From 62-47 sp044463945 (lineage in GTDB: Bacteria > Pseudomonadota > Alphaproteobacteria > Rhizobiales > Xanthobacteraceae): a stretch of DNA of 64,000 nt. Positions 17,418-26,503 of the stretch are shown here, in pieces (position 1 is the first letter of the stretch; each line of letters begins with the position of its first letter). Where the stretch lies: contig JBIQLW010000005.1 in NCBI GenBank assembly GCA_044463945.1, forward strand, positions 62,001 through 126,000, in the 5' to 3' direction. A program made the translations under genes and the position numbers. The notes beneath the pieces are model-generated. The model was not told where the DNA came from. It saw only the letters and a list, made by a program, of their open reading frames with translations, and searched no databases.

Positions 17418-18359
17418 ATGTTGCATCCGCAGGCGGCGTTTCTCCTGAAGCTGATCGAGCAGAGCGGCGCGCCGCCGGTCCACACGCTGGGGCCGGTCGA
17501 GGCGCGGCAGATGTATCGCGAGCGCCGCTTCTTCACCCAGCCGAACCCGCCCGACGTCGCCGTGACGCGCGACCTGCAAGCCGAGGGGCCGGGCGGCGCG
17601 ATCCCGCTGCGGCTCTATCGTCCCGCCGGCAGCATCGACGGCGCGGTGTTGCCGGTTCTGGTCTATTATCACGGCGGCGGCTTCGTGATCGGTGACCTCG
17701 ACACTCATGACGTGCTGTGCCGCGAACTTGCCAACGGCTCCGGCTGCGCGGTGGTGGCCGTGGATTACCGGCTGGCGCCGGAGCATCCGTTTCCGGCGGC
17801 GGTCGATGATTGTTGGGCGGCGACGCGATGGGTACGCGATCATGCGGCCGCGCTTGGCCTCGATGCCGACCGCTTGGCGGTCGGCGGCGACAGCGCCGGC
17901 GGCAACCTTGCCGCCGTCGTCAGCATCATGGCGCGGGACGCCGGCGATCTGCCGATCCGCTATCAGTTGCTGATCTATCCCGGCACCGAAATGCAAAGCA
18001 CCGCGGAATCGCATCGTACCAACGGCGAGGGCTATCTGCTGACGCGCGAGAGCATCGATTATTTCCACGGCCATTACATCGCCGAATCCGCGCACGACTT
18101 CGACTGGCGCGCCTCGCCGTTTCTGTGCGACGACCTGAGCAAACTGCCGCCGGCGCTGGTCCTGACTGCGGGCTACGATCCGCTGTGTGACGACGGACTG
18201 GCTTACGCTCACCGCCTCAGCGAGGCGGGAAACCGGGTGACGCACATCTGCTTCCAGCGCCAGATCCACGGCTTCATCACGATGGGGAGGATTCTCGACG
18301 AGGCTAACACCGCGGTCAATATCTGCGCCGACGAGATCCGCCGGGCGCTGACCGCGTAA
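17418..18359 (+). CDS. HSL-family alpha/beta hydrolase (esterase)
   Basis: A 313-residue esterase with oxyanion motif YYHGGGFVIGD (residues 83-93), nucleophile Ser159 in GGDSAGGN, acid in TAGYDPLCDDG and histidine in QIHGFI. It is of normal length for the family, unlike the paralogue at 14474. It is predicted cytoplasmic. I chose ATG 17418 over TTG 17412 because AAGGGA precedes it at normal spacing. The ligase fragment starting 23 bases after its stop has a good ribosome binding site, implying an old operon. Confidence 0.9.
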   Translation: MLHPQAAFLLKLIEQSGAPPVHTLGPVEARQMYRERRFFTQPNPPDVAVTRDLQAEGPGGAIPLRLYRPAGSIDGAVLPVLVYYHGGGFVIGDLDTHDVLCRELANGSGCAVVAVDYRLAPEHPFPAAVDDCWAATRWVRDHAAALGLDADRLAVGGDSAGGNLAAVVSIMARDAGDLPIRYQLLIYPGTEMQSTAESHRTNGEGYLLTRESIDYFHGHYIAESAHDFDWRASPFLCDDLSKLPPALVLTAGYDPLCDDGLAYAHRLSEAGNRVTHICFQRQIHGFITMGRILDEANTAVNICADEIRRALTA

Positions 18360-18382
18360 GCGCGTTCGAGAAGGAGATCGTG

Positions 18383-18583
18383 ATGGAGCCATATGCCTAT
18401 CCGCTGCTCATCAAGCAGTTGCTGACAACCCCGATCGCGTAGCGCTCGCGCAAGGAGATCGTCTATCGCGACCGGCTGCGTCTCAGCTATCCGCAACTGA
18501 TCGAACGCATCCACCGCTTCGGCAGCGCGCTGCATAAGCTTGGGATCGGGCAGGGAGACACTGTCGCGGTGCTCGACTGGGAA
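18383..18583 (+). pseudogene. N-terminal remnant of an acyl-CoA ligase gene
   Basis: After AAGGAGATCGTG, an ATG opens a frame reading MEPYAYPLLIKQLLTTPIA, then a stop (TAG at 18440-18442). The same frame continues with RSRKEIVYRDRLRLSYPQL and IERIHRFGSALHKLGIGQGD, then TVAVLDW. This is the typical start of a fatty-acyl-CoA ligase subfamily. Homology ends at about 18583, where the sequence runs into the 3' end of the opposite-strand ligase gene. About 67 codons of an expected 540 remain, and the in-frame stop means even these are not read through. Confidence 0.75.
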
Positions 18584-18600
18584 GCCGTTGCGGTTCCGGT

Positions 18601-20244
18601 TCAGTCGGGGCCGGGGCTGTGGTTATGATCGTTGTGGCTTTGCCGCCGTGCAACCGGAGCCGCGGCGTCGCTTTGCAGAAGATCGATGCAGGCGCGCTCG
18701 ATCGGCTTTTCGGAAATCGTGCGCGGAATTTCGGCAAGCACCTGCACGATCTCCGGCACGTCGTTCTTTTCGAGATGGTCGCGGCAATAGGCAAGGAGCG
18801 CATCGCGGCTGAAGGCGGCGGCCGCGCGCGGCACCACGGCGGCCACCAAAGTCTTTTCGCCGGCGACGTTTTTCTGCGTGCTGACCCCGTAAACGAAAAC
18901 GTCGGAGACCAGTCCCGATTTGCTGATGACCGATTCCACCACGGCGGTATTGACGAAATCGCCGTTCCTGCGCACGCCGCCGCCGACCCGGAAGTGGAAG
19001 AAGAACCAGCCCTTGTCATCGCAATGGGCGATGTCGCCGGTGCGGAACCAGCCGTCCCGAACCTTGTCGGCGCTGGCCGAGGGGTTCTTCAGATAGTTGA
19101 CGACGATCGGCGAGCCGTCTGTGCGGCGAAACCGCAGTTCGCCGGGCTCGAACGGCGCGCAGCGCTCGCCGGCCTCGTTGAAGCAGGCGGCCTCGAAGCC
19201 GGGGATCGGCCGGCCCATGCTGCCGACCGGGCCTTCGCCCGGACGATTGACCAGCGCGCCGCCGCCTTCAGTCGATCCGTAGATTTCGCAGATGCTGACA
19301 TTGAAGCGTCGCTCGTATTCGGTCCACAGGTCGCGCGGCATTCCGGCGCTGATGATGAGGCGGACCGGATTGTCGGCGTCGCGCCGCGTTTCGGGGACGC
19401 TGAAGACTTCCGGGATCATGCCGCCGAGCAGATTGAAGACCGTGCAGTTGTAGGCGCGGCAGATATCCCAGAGACGGCTCTTGGTGAACTTGCGGCTGAT
19501 GACGACGGGCAACGTTCCGGCCAGTCCCCGCCGCAGCGTGGTCTGGGCGTTGATGTGGGTGAGCGACAGTCCGGTATAGAGCACGTCCTCGTCGCGGATT
19601 CCGAAAACGCCTCCCGTATACGCGGCGCTCATATACTGGCCGAACGTCTGCACCACAGCCTTGGGGTTGCCCGTGGTTCCCGACGTGAACATCATCATCA
19701 TCGGATCGCCGGGCGCGGTGGATGCCAGCGGCGGCGCGTCGCCTTTGCGCGCGACGATGCGGTCGTAATCGAGCCGAACCGGCCCGGACGCCGCGCCGGC
19801 CGGCGCGTCGCCGCCGCCGAGGACGATGAGCCATTTCAGCGCGCCGGGCTGCGGGCCGAGCCGCGAAATCGCGGCGGCGCATGCCGGCGTGCAGATCGCG
19901 CCCTCGCATTCTGAAAACCGCAGCATGTAATCGAGTTTCTCGCCGACCACGCGCGGGTCGATCGGAACGAACGCCGCACCGAGCCATGCGGCCGCGAGCA
20001 TCGCCTCGACGAAGGCCGGATAGTTCGCCATCATGAGGGCGAAGCGCGATCCCTCCTTGACTCCCAGCGCGGCGAGTTCGCGCGCGAGCGCGCCGGCATT
20101 GTCGCGCAGTTCCGCAAAGCTGCGCGTTTCGTCCTCGAAAGCGCCGTTGTCGCCGACATTGACGAATGTGAGGGCGTTGAACCCCGGCATTCTGGTCGCC
20201 TGCCGCGACACCAGCGCGGCAAGATTGGGATCAGGGCATTGCAT
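18601..20244 (-). CDS. AMP-dependent acyl-CoA ligase (crotonobetaine/carnitine-CoA ligase-like)
   Basis: A 547-residue adenylating enzyme. Motifs are MMMFTSGTTGNPKAVVQT, IYGSTEGGG, DGWFRTGDIAHCDDKGWFFF, FRVGGGVRRNGDFVNTAVVE and a catalytic-lysine region PRTISEKPIERA. The last ~18 residues (VARRQSHNDHNHSPGPD) are not family sequence and coincide with the junction to the ligase remnant on the other strand, so the natural C-terminus may have been replaced. I start at ATG 20244. An alternative ATG at 20322 (26 residues longer) has a comparable upstream site. The substrate is unknown. Confidence 0.88.
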   Translation of the reverse strand: MQCPDPNLAALVSRQATRMPGFNALTFVNVGDNGAFEDETRSFAELRDNAGALARELAALGVKEGSRFALMMANYPAFVEAMLAAAWLGAAFVPIDPRVVGEKLDYMLRFSECEGAICTPACAAAISRLGPQPGALKWLIVLGGGDAPAGAASGPVRLDYDRIVARKGDAPPLASTAPGDPMMMMFTSGTTGNPKAVVQTFGQYMSAAYTGGVFGIRDEDVLYTGLSLTHINAQTTLRRGLAGTLPVVISRKFTKSRLWDICRAYNCTVFNLLGGMIPEVFSVPETRRDADNPVRLIISAGMPRDLWTEYERRFNVSICEIYGSTEGGGALVNRPGEGPVGSMGRPIPGFEAACFNEAGERCAPFEPGELRFRRTDGSPIVVNYLKNPSASADKVRDGWFRTGDIAHCDDKGWFFFHFRVGGGVRRNGDFVNTAVVESVISKSGLVSDVFVYGVSTQKNVAGEKTLVAAVVPRAAAAFSRDALLAYCRDHLEKNDVPEIVQVLAEIPRTISEKPIERACIDLLQSDAAAPVARRQSHNDHNHSPGPD

Positions 20245-20446
20245 GAGATGTCGAATCTCCGGGAGGAGCCGTCGATGGTCCGTCTGGCTGTTCAGGATCG
20301 GCACCAGCCATAGCGGCGGCATGGTAGACCCCGCCTCGTCGCATTCGACGAGGCAAACGTGTCACACCGCGCCGAATGCGGCGTTGCAGCACGCAGCGCC
20401 AGTGGCGATCGTCGCGGCGGCTGCGGATCGTCCGGAGCGGCGGGCG

Positions 20447-22000
20447 TCAATTCACCTTGCGCTGGCGATCCTTCCAGTACGGCGCGCGCAACTCATGCTT
20501 CAGGAGCTTGCCGGCCGCCGACAGCGGCATCTCGCTGCGGAAATCGACGCTGCGCGGGCATTTGTAGCCGGCGATGTGGGCGCGGCAGTGGGCGATCACC
20601 TGCTCGGCGCTGAGATTTTGCCCCGGCCGCAGGACGATGATGGCGTGGACGCGCTCGCCCCACTTGTCGTCGGGCAGGCCAATCACCCCGCACATCGACA
20701 CCTCGGGCAGCAGCGCGATCACGTTTTCGACCTCGGCCGAATAAACATTCTCGCCGCCGGTCACGATCATGTCCTTGATGCGGTCGACGATGTAGATGAA
20801 ACCGTCTTCATCCATCATGCCGCCGTCGCCGGTGTACATCCAGCCGTCGCGCACCGCCTTCGCGGTCTGCTCCGGCTTGCCCCAGTAGCCGGCCATCACC
20901 ATCGGGCCGCGCACCGCGATCTCGCCGGTGGTGCCGGTCGCGACCGGCTGGCCTTCCTGATCGACGATGCGCACTTCGGCGATGGGCACCGGGCGGCCGG
21001 CGGAGCGCAGCTTTCCCGCCGCCTCCGGCCTGCGGTGGCACCAGTCCGGAAGCGCGGTGACGACCGGGGCCAGTTCGGTCATCCCGTAGACCTGCGAGAA
21101 TTCGGCGGACGGCAGCGCCTTGATGGCCTGTGCCAGCAGGACATCGTCGATCGGCGCGGCGCCGTAGATGACCAGCTTGAGCGCCGAGGCGTCGTAATCG
21201 CCGAAGCGCGGATGCTCGATCAGGCGCTTGATCATCGTCGGCACCAGGAAGACCTCGTTGCCGCCCTCGTCGCGGATGGCGTCGAGCACCGCCAGTTCGT
21301 CAAACGCCGGAAGGATGACCTGTTTGGCGAGCCTCGTCATCAATTGCAGCGTCAGGCTGCAACCGCCGATATGGAACATCGGCGCGCACTGGATGCCGAT
21401 GGCTTCCGAAGGCCGCGGCGTCGCCGAGATCGCGCTCAGAATGTTGATGTAGATGTTGGCATGAGTGAGCATCACGCCCTTGGGTTGGCCGGTGGTGCCG
21501 CCGGTATACATCACCGCCGCGAGGTCGTCGCGGCTGCGCAGCATGTCGTCGGCCGGCGCGGCGGCCGCAACAAGCGCCTCATAGCTCAGCATGTCGTGAG
21601 GCCGGTCGCCGTCGCCGACATGGATCAGCGTCCGCAGCGATCGCGATAGTTGCTTCAGCTCGGGAGCAAGCGAAGCGAAATTGTCGTCGATCAGCAGGAT
21701 TTGCGTATCGCAGTCGTCGAGCGAATAAGCGATTTCCTTCGGATTCCATCGCACGTTGACCGGGTTGATGACGCCGCCGGCCCACCACACTCCATAAAAA
21801 CATTCCACGTAGCAATCGGAGTTGAGCGCCAGCATCCCCACCCGGTTGCCGGGCTGAAGCCCGAGATCCTTCAGGACAGTGGCCAGCCGCGCCACACGAT
21901 CGGCCAGCCGCGCGAAGGTGCTGCGGCGCTGCCCGCAGACCAGCACGGTCTTCTGCGGACATTCAAGGAGGCCCTTGTGCAGCGGTTGAGTGAGGTACAT
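20447..22000 (-). CDS. Acyl-CoA synthetase (AMP-forming)
   Basis: A 517-residue fatty-acid/aryl-CoA ligase type protein. It shows VMYTGGTTGQPKGVMLTHANIYIN, YGMTELAP, DGWMYTGDGGMMDEDGFIYIVDRIKDMIVTGGENVYSAEVE and the lysine motif SAAGKLLKHELR. It is upstream of the crotonobetaine-type ligase on the same strand, with about 200 bases between. The start ATG 22000 has GGGAGA nearby. It is divergent from the SDR gene at 22256, with which it may share a control region. Confidence 0.93.
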   Translation of the reverse strand: MYLTQPLHKGLLECPQKTVLVCGQRRSTFARLADRVARLATVLKDLGLQPGNRVGMLALNSDCYVECFYGVWWAGGVINPVNVRWNPKEIAYSLDDCDTQILLIDDNFASLAPELKQLSRSLRTLIHVGDGDRPHDMLSYEALVAAAAPADDMLRSRDDLAAVMYTGGTTGQPKGVMLTHANIYINILSAISATPRPSEAIGIQCAPMFHIGGCSLTLQLMTRLAKQVILPAFDELAVLDAIRDEGGNEVFLVPTMIKRLIEHPRFGDYDASALKLVIYGAAPIDDVLLAQAIKALPSAEFSQVYGMTELAPVVTALPDWCHRRPEAAGKLRSAGRPVPIAEVRIVDQEGQPVATGTTGEIAVRGPMVMAGYWGKPEQTAKAVRDGWMYTGDGGMMDEDGFIYIVDRIKDMIVTGGENVYSAEVENVIALLPEVSMCGVIGLPDDKWGERVHAIIVLRPGQNLSAEQVIAHCRAHIAGYKCPRSVDFRSEMPLSAAGKLLKHELRAPYWKDRQRKVN

Positions 22001-22255
22001 TCCTGCTGTCTCCCTGATCCTGTTATTCCACCTCCGTGGTCTTGGCAGGCGTCATGCTCCGACGGACCAACGGATCGCGTCAGCATAAGGCTCGCCCGTT
22101 ATGCCGGATCGTCGGAAGCGACGAGGGTTGCCTCCACCAGAGGTCTATGCTGGGAATTGAGCGCGGCGACGAAGTTACATACAGGTCCGGCGTCGGCTGA
22201 AAAATATATGGCTTCGTCCGCCCGCCGTGGCGCGGACAGCTTCAGGGAGGCGTTC

Positions 22256-23032
22256 ATGAAGATCGAGGAACTGTTTTCTGTGCGCGGCAAGATCGTGCTG
22301 GTGACGGGCGGAAGCCGCGGCCTCGGCGAAATGATGGCGCAGGCTTACGTGGAGAACGGTGCGAAGGTGTACATCTCGTCGCGGCGCGCCGATGCCTGCG
22401 ATGCCCTGGCGAAGAAGCTGTCGCAATCCGGCGAGTGCATTTCGCTGCCTGCCGACCTGTCCAGAATGGAGGAGATCGATCGCCTCGCCGCCGAATTGCG
22501 CAAACGGGAGAAGCGGCTCGATATTCTGGTCAACAACGCCGGCGCGAGCTGGGGCGCGCCCTTCGCCGAGTTTCCCGAGAACGGATGGGACAAGGTGATG
22601 GACCTCAACGTCAAGTCCGTCTTCTTCATGACCCAGCGCGTGCTCGACCTGCTGGAGGCGGCGGCCAGCGCCGAGTCATGGTCGCGGGTCATCAATATCG
22701 GCTCGATCGAGGGCATCCGGACCTCGCACATGGAAGCCTATTCCTATGCGGCGTCGAAGGCGGGCGTGAACCATCTCACCCGCATCATGGCCAAGTTCCT
22801 CGCGCCGAAGCATATCGCCGTCAACGCGATCGCGCCGGGCTATTTCCCCTCGAAGATGACGGCGGCGATGGAGCAGGACGATGCGCGCGAGGCGATCGAG
22901 AATGCGCTGATGAAGCGCATGGGCCGCCCGGAGGAGATCGCCGGTATCGCGCTTTATCTGTCGTCGAAGGCGGGCGGGTTCGTCTGCGGCTCGGTCATTC
23001 CCGTCGATGGCGGCTTGGCGACGACAGGATAG
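22256..23032 (+). CDS. Short-chain dehydrogenase/reductase
   Basis: A 258-residue SDR. The cofactor motif is TGGSRGLG (residues 17-24), followed by NNAG (93-96) and the triad Ser150, Tyr164, Lys168 (YAASK). It ends with a typical GSVIPVDGGLATTG. An Arg-rich loop after the second strand (SSRRADA) favours NADP(H). The in-frame sequence upstream to 21650 is antisense to the ligase and is rejected; AGGGAGG five bases before ATG 22256 fixes the start. It converges with the BVMO operon. The substrate is unknown. Confidence 0.93.
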   Translation: MKIEELFSVRGKIVLVTGGSRGLGEMMAQAYVENGAKVYISSRRADACDALAKKLSQSGECISLPADLSRMEEIDRLAAELRKREKRLDILVNNAGASWGAPFAEFPENGWDKVMDLNVKSVFFMTQRVLDLLEAAASAESWSRVINIGSIEGIRTSHMEAYSYAASKAGVNHLTRIMAKFLAPKHIAVNAIAPGYFPSKMTAAMEQDDAREAIENALMKRMGRPEEIAGIALYLSSKAGGFVCGSVIPVDGGLATTG

Positions 23033-23103
23033 TTGTAGCGAGGCTGCCCTTCCGGGCGCGCGGTATTCGCCGCGCGTCCCTCAAATTGATGCCTTCGGGG
23101 GTG

Positions 23104-23733
23104 TCACCCGCGATATCTGCTGCCGAGCGCGGCCTGGATCGTCTCTGGCGCCTTGATGCGTTCGATCAGAAGCGGAATGCGGTCGCCGCCCCAGAACAGT
23201 TCGCCATTGAACACCATGGTCGGCACGCCGAACACGCCCATGGCTTCGGCTTCCGCGATGATGCGGTCGTGCTCCTGGCGGGCCGGGCCGCGGACATAAG
23301 CCTCGAAATCCTTCGCCGATCCACCGACCGATTCAATGACGCCGCTGATCTCCGACAGGTCGTCGATTTCGAGATCGTGACTCCAGAAGCGGCGGAAAAC
23401 CATGTCGTGATAAGGACGGAAGATGCCATGGCGCTGGGCGAACAGCATCCCGGCGCTCGAATAGAACGCATCATAGATGCGCTTCGGCCCCTTCATCGTC
23501 AGCCCTTGCGCATTGGCGAAGCGCCGCGCGTCCATATAGGCATAGCGGACCTTGCGCCAGAAATGCGGCGTGCGTTCCTCGACCGTCCCCATGAATTCGG
23601 CAACCCGCAACGTGTAGGGCAGCCATTCCAGCTCCACGCCCATCGTCTGTTCGAGTTCGAACAGCGGTTTGTTGGCGACGAAGCCGTAAGGGCTCTTGTA
23701 GTCGGTATAGACGCGGACGCGCGGCTTCGTCAT
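23104..23733 (-). CDS. DsbA-family protein, 2-hydroxychromene-2-carboxylate isomerase-like
   Basis: A 209-residue thioredoxin-fold protein. The CxxC position is replaced by S-P-Y (YTDYKSPYGFVANKPL, residues 9-24), as in kappa-class GST and HCCA isomerases. The cis-proline loop is VFGVPTMVFNGELFWGGDR near residue 170. HCCA isomerases act with glutathione on ring-cleavage products; most homologues are only loosely assigned. It is the last gene of a leftward operon 36 bases after the BVMO gene, so it probably acts on a product of that pathway. Confidence 0.85.
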   Translation of the reverse strand: MTKPRVRVYTDYKSPYGFVANKPLFELEQTMGVELEWLPYTLRVAEFMGTVEERTPHFWRKVRYAYMDARRFANAQGLTMKGPKRIYDAFYSSAGMLFAQRHGIFRPYHDMVFRRFWSHDLEIDDLSEISGVIESVGGSAKDFEAYVRGPARQEHDRIIAEAEAMGVFGVPTMVFNGELFWGGDRIPLLIERIKAPETIQAALGSRYRG

Positions 23734-23769
23734 CGGGCCCCCTGTTGCTGGTCGGTCGGTTGGCTCATC

Positions 23770-25686
23770 TCACGCCATCGTCAGCCGGTAGTCATTAAGA
23801 TCGGGATCGTGGGTCATGGCCCAGTAATCGACGAAGCGCCACGGCATCGCCGAGAATACCCGGCCGTGCCGGTTGCGATAGTAGGTCGTCATGCCGGGAT
23901 GGGTCCAGATCATCTGCTCGTGTTCGTGATCGACCTTGCGGACATAGGACGCCAGCACGTCGTCCCTCACGTCGATCGCGGCAATGTTCTGTTCGATCAT
24001 CTCGACGAGGCACGCGGAGATGTAGCGCGACTGGCATTCCGCCTGGAATATGACGCTGCCCCCGTGCGCGGGGCCGGTGTTCGGACCCAGCATGTTGAAG
24101 AAGTTCGGGAAGCCGGGCACGGTAATGCCGAGATAGGCGGTGGGGTTATCGCCCGCCCATGCGTCGCGGAGGTCGCGCGCGTCGCGGCCGGTGACGTTGA
24201 GGCGTGCCGCCATCTCCGTGACCTTGAAGCCGGTCGAGACGACGATGACGTCGGCTGCGCGTTCGACGCCATCGGCGGTGGCGACGCCGCCAGGCGTGAT
24301 GCGGGCGATGCGGTCGGTCACCAGTTCGACATTCGGCTTGCGCAGCGTCCGGAACCAGCCGTTATCGAGCAAGATGCGCTTGCCGTAAGGCGGATAGGTC
24401 GGCACGCATTTGGCGATCAGATCGGGGCGACCCTCAAGCTCCGACAGGATGAAATCGGTCAGTTCGACGCGATGGCGATCGTTGCCGGCGTTGACGGATC
24501 GCTCCGGGTGCGGCCAGTCGGGATCCTTGCGCAGGAACGGCAGCAGGCCGTCGCCGTAGCGCCAGAACATGTTGAAGCGGAACCACTCGGCGTAGAACGG
24601 CAGATGCGCGAGCAGCCATTGCGTGCTGTCGGTGATGAGATCAGAGTAACCCTTCACCGGCCGTGACCACTGCGCCGTGCGTTGATACACCGTGACCGAC
24701 GCCGCGTCGTCGGCGATGCCGGGGACGAGTTGCATGGCGGTCGCGCCGGTGCCGATCACCGCGACGCGCTTGCCCGTGACCGAATAGCCTTTCGGCCACA
24801 GCGCCGAATGGAAGATGTCGCCGCCGAAATCGTCGGTGCCCTCGAACCGCGCCATCGACGGATCGTTGAGTTGGCCGATGGCGCTGACCAGGACGGCGGT
24901 TTCGATCGTCTCGCTGCCGCCTTCGGTCGCGAGCGTCGAGATCCAGCGCTGTCTCGCCTCGTCCCAGCGCGCCGATGTCAGTTCCGTGTTGAAGCGGATG
25001 TGCTCCCGCACGCCGAACTCGGCTGCGATCTTCTTCAGATAGGCATGGATTTCGTCGCGCTGCGAGAAATAGCGGGTCCAGGGATTCCGCGGGCCGAACG
25101 AGAACGAGTAGGAGTGATTGGGCGTATCGACGCCGCAGCCCGGATACTGGTTGATGTACCAGGTGCCACCGAGTTCGGCGTTCTTCTCGACGATGGTGTA
25201 GGGAACGCCGAGCCGGCCCAGCGCGACGCCGAGCGCAATGGCGCAGACGCCGGCTCCGACGATCAGGACGTGAGTTTCGGCGATCCGCCCGGCGGGCGGT
25301 TGCGCGCTCCAGCGTTTGTCGCGTGCGATCAGTCCCATTTCCTCCCGGATCATCGGCGCGTATTCCGGCGGCACTTGCTCGCCCAGCGTCGCGCTCATCA
25401 TCTCCTGCATCAGGGCATCGCCGGGATCGGTGATGACCGGCCGCGGCGTGCCGTCCCGGAACAGCTCCACCACCGCCGCGCGGATTTCCTCCTGGATCGG
25501 CGCGAGCAGGCCGGCCTGCGGATCGGGGATCAACCGCACATCGCGCTTCGGCGTGTAGGGAGGTTTCAGCCAGCGCCGGTCGCCGGTGAGATGGACCAGC
25601 ACCATCAGCAGGCAGCGGATGTCGCCCCCGGCGACCGCCTGGGACAGATCGAGAGGCTGACGGGGCAATTCGGTCTGTATGTTCAT
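23770..25686 (-). CDS. Type I Baeyer-Villiger monooxygenase, 4-hydroxyacetophenone monooxygenase-like
   Basis: A 638-residue flavoprotein. It has the FAD Rossmann motif GAGVCA (144-149), the BVMO motif GGTWYINQYPGCGVD (173-187), the full fingerprint F287-G-G-D-I-F-H-S-A-L-W-P298, and the NADPH Rossmann motif GTGATA (312-317). About 135 extra N-terminal residues with GGDIRCLL...HLTGDRRWLKP match the N-terminal domain of HAPMO, which is 640 residues long. The enzyme inserts oxygen next to a ketone to give an ester or lactone. The operon holds a CoA ligase, a TetR repressor and an HCCA-isomerase-like protein. No strong ribosome binding site precedes ATG 25686. An alternative in-frame ATG lies at 25740. 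Confidence 0.93.
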   Translation of the reverse strand: MNIQTELPRQPLDLSQAVAGGDIRCLLMVLVHLTGDRRWLKPPYTPKRDVRLIPDPQAGLLAPIQEEIRAAVVELFRDGTPRPVITDPGDALMQEMMSATLGEQVPPEYAPMIREEMGLIARDKRWSAQPPAGRIAETHVLIVGAGVCAIALGVALGRLGVPYTIVEKNAELGGTWYINQYPGCGVDTPNHSYSFSFGPRNPWTRYFSQRDEIHAYLKKIAAEFGVREHIRFNTELTSARWDEARQRWISTLATEGGSETIETAVLVSAIGQLNDPSMARFEGTDDFGGDIFHSALWPKGYSVTGKRVAVIGTGATAMQLVPGIADDAASVTVYQRTAQWSRPVKGYSDLITDSTQWLLAHLPFYAEWFRFNMFWRYGDGLLPFLRKDPDWPHPERSVNAGNDRHRVELTDFILSELEGRPDLIAKCVPTYPPYGKRILLDNGWFRTLRKPNVELVTDRIARITPGGVATADGVERAADVIVVSTGFKVTEMAARLNVTGRDARDLRDAWAGDNPTAYLGITVPGFPNFFNMLGPNTGPAHGGSVIFQAECQSRYISACLVEMIEQNIAAIDVRDDVLASYVRKVDHEHEQMIWTHPGMTTYYRNRHGRVFSAMPWRFVDYWAMTHDPDLNDYRLTMA

Positions 25687-25825
25687 GCGGTCGGTCCGTA
25701 AATCACTTGATGGTTGCCGGTCGGCTTTCGCATCCGACATTCGCCTTGGCGCGGAGCCGCAGGCGGATGCGCGTCGCGGTTGCCGCGCCTTTCGCCGGCG
25801 AGCGGTGTGATCCCGTCTTGCATCA

Positions 25826-26503
25826 TCAGGATGACCTCCTTCGACCGTTGGACTTCCTCGCCTGCTGCGGCTCGAACAGGCCGCGCGTGACCAGTTTCTC
25901 GTAAGCGGTGATGACGTGCTCCGGCACCGGCGAGGCGATTCCGTGCGGATAGGCATAGCGCAGGCTCAGGTAGCCGCGCGCGCCCATGAACATATGGACC
26001 AGCGCCTCGAATTCCTCGTCGCTGTAATCGACGATGTCGCCATGGCCGCGGGCCTCCCGCAGCAGGCGGACGAACGGCTTGGCGATGTTCTCCAGATGCT
26101 TCTGGTAGCCGGCCGGCGCGAAGAACTCGGCCTCGTTAAGAATGCGCTGAAACTCCGGAACCTCGAGCAGGAAATCGAAGAACATGCGGAAGCCGGCGAC
26201 CTCGCGCTGCGCTCCGGGCGCCATGCCGGCGGTTCGTGCGCGGATGAACTTCAGGAGGTCGAGCCCGATGGTCGGCAGCAATTGATCGAGCAGTTCCTGC
26301 CGGCTGTCGAAGTAATTGTAGAACGTGCCCTGCGCCACGCCGGCGAGTTCGGTGATGCGTGATATCGACGCTTCGGCATAGCCGTACTTGCCGACGACCT
26401 TGGTCGCGGCGTCGAACAGCCGGCGTTTTGTCACTTCGTTGCGTTCGGCGCGGCTGAGCTTCACCACCTTGCGGCCGACGCGCAGTGTCCCGGTCCTAGC
26501 CAT
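25826..26503 (-). CDS. TetR-family transcriptional regulator
   Basis: A 225-residue regulator. The N-terminal helix-turn-helix is ASISRITELAGVAQGTFYNYFDSRQELLDQLL (about residues 44-75), with a divergent ligand-binding domain. The start codon overlaps the end of the CoA ligase gene by 8 bases and has GGAGG upstream, so the two are translationally coupled. It is probably a repressor of this operon and of the divergent transport operon, responding to an acyl-CoA or pathway intermediate. Candidate operators are the palindromes at 28057 and 28101. Confidence 0.92.
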   Translation of the reverse strand: MARTGTLRVGRKVVKLSRAERNEVTKRRLFDAATKVVGKYGYAEASISRITELAGVAQGTFYNYFDSRQELLDQLLPTIGLDLLKFIRARTAGMAPGAQREVAGFRMFFDFLLEVPEFQRILNEAEFFAPAGYQKHLENIAKPFVRLLREARGHGDIVDYSDEEFEALVHMFMGARGYLSLRYAYPHGIASPVPEHVITAYEKLVTRGLFEPQQARKSNGRRRSS

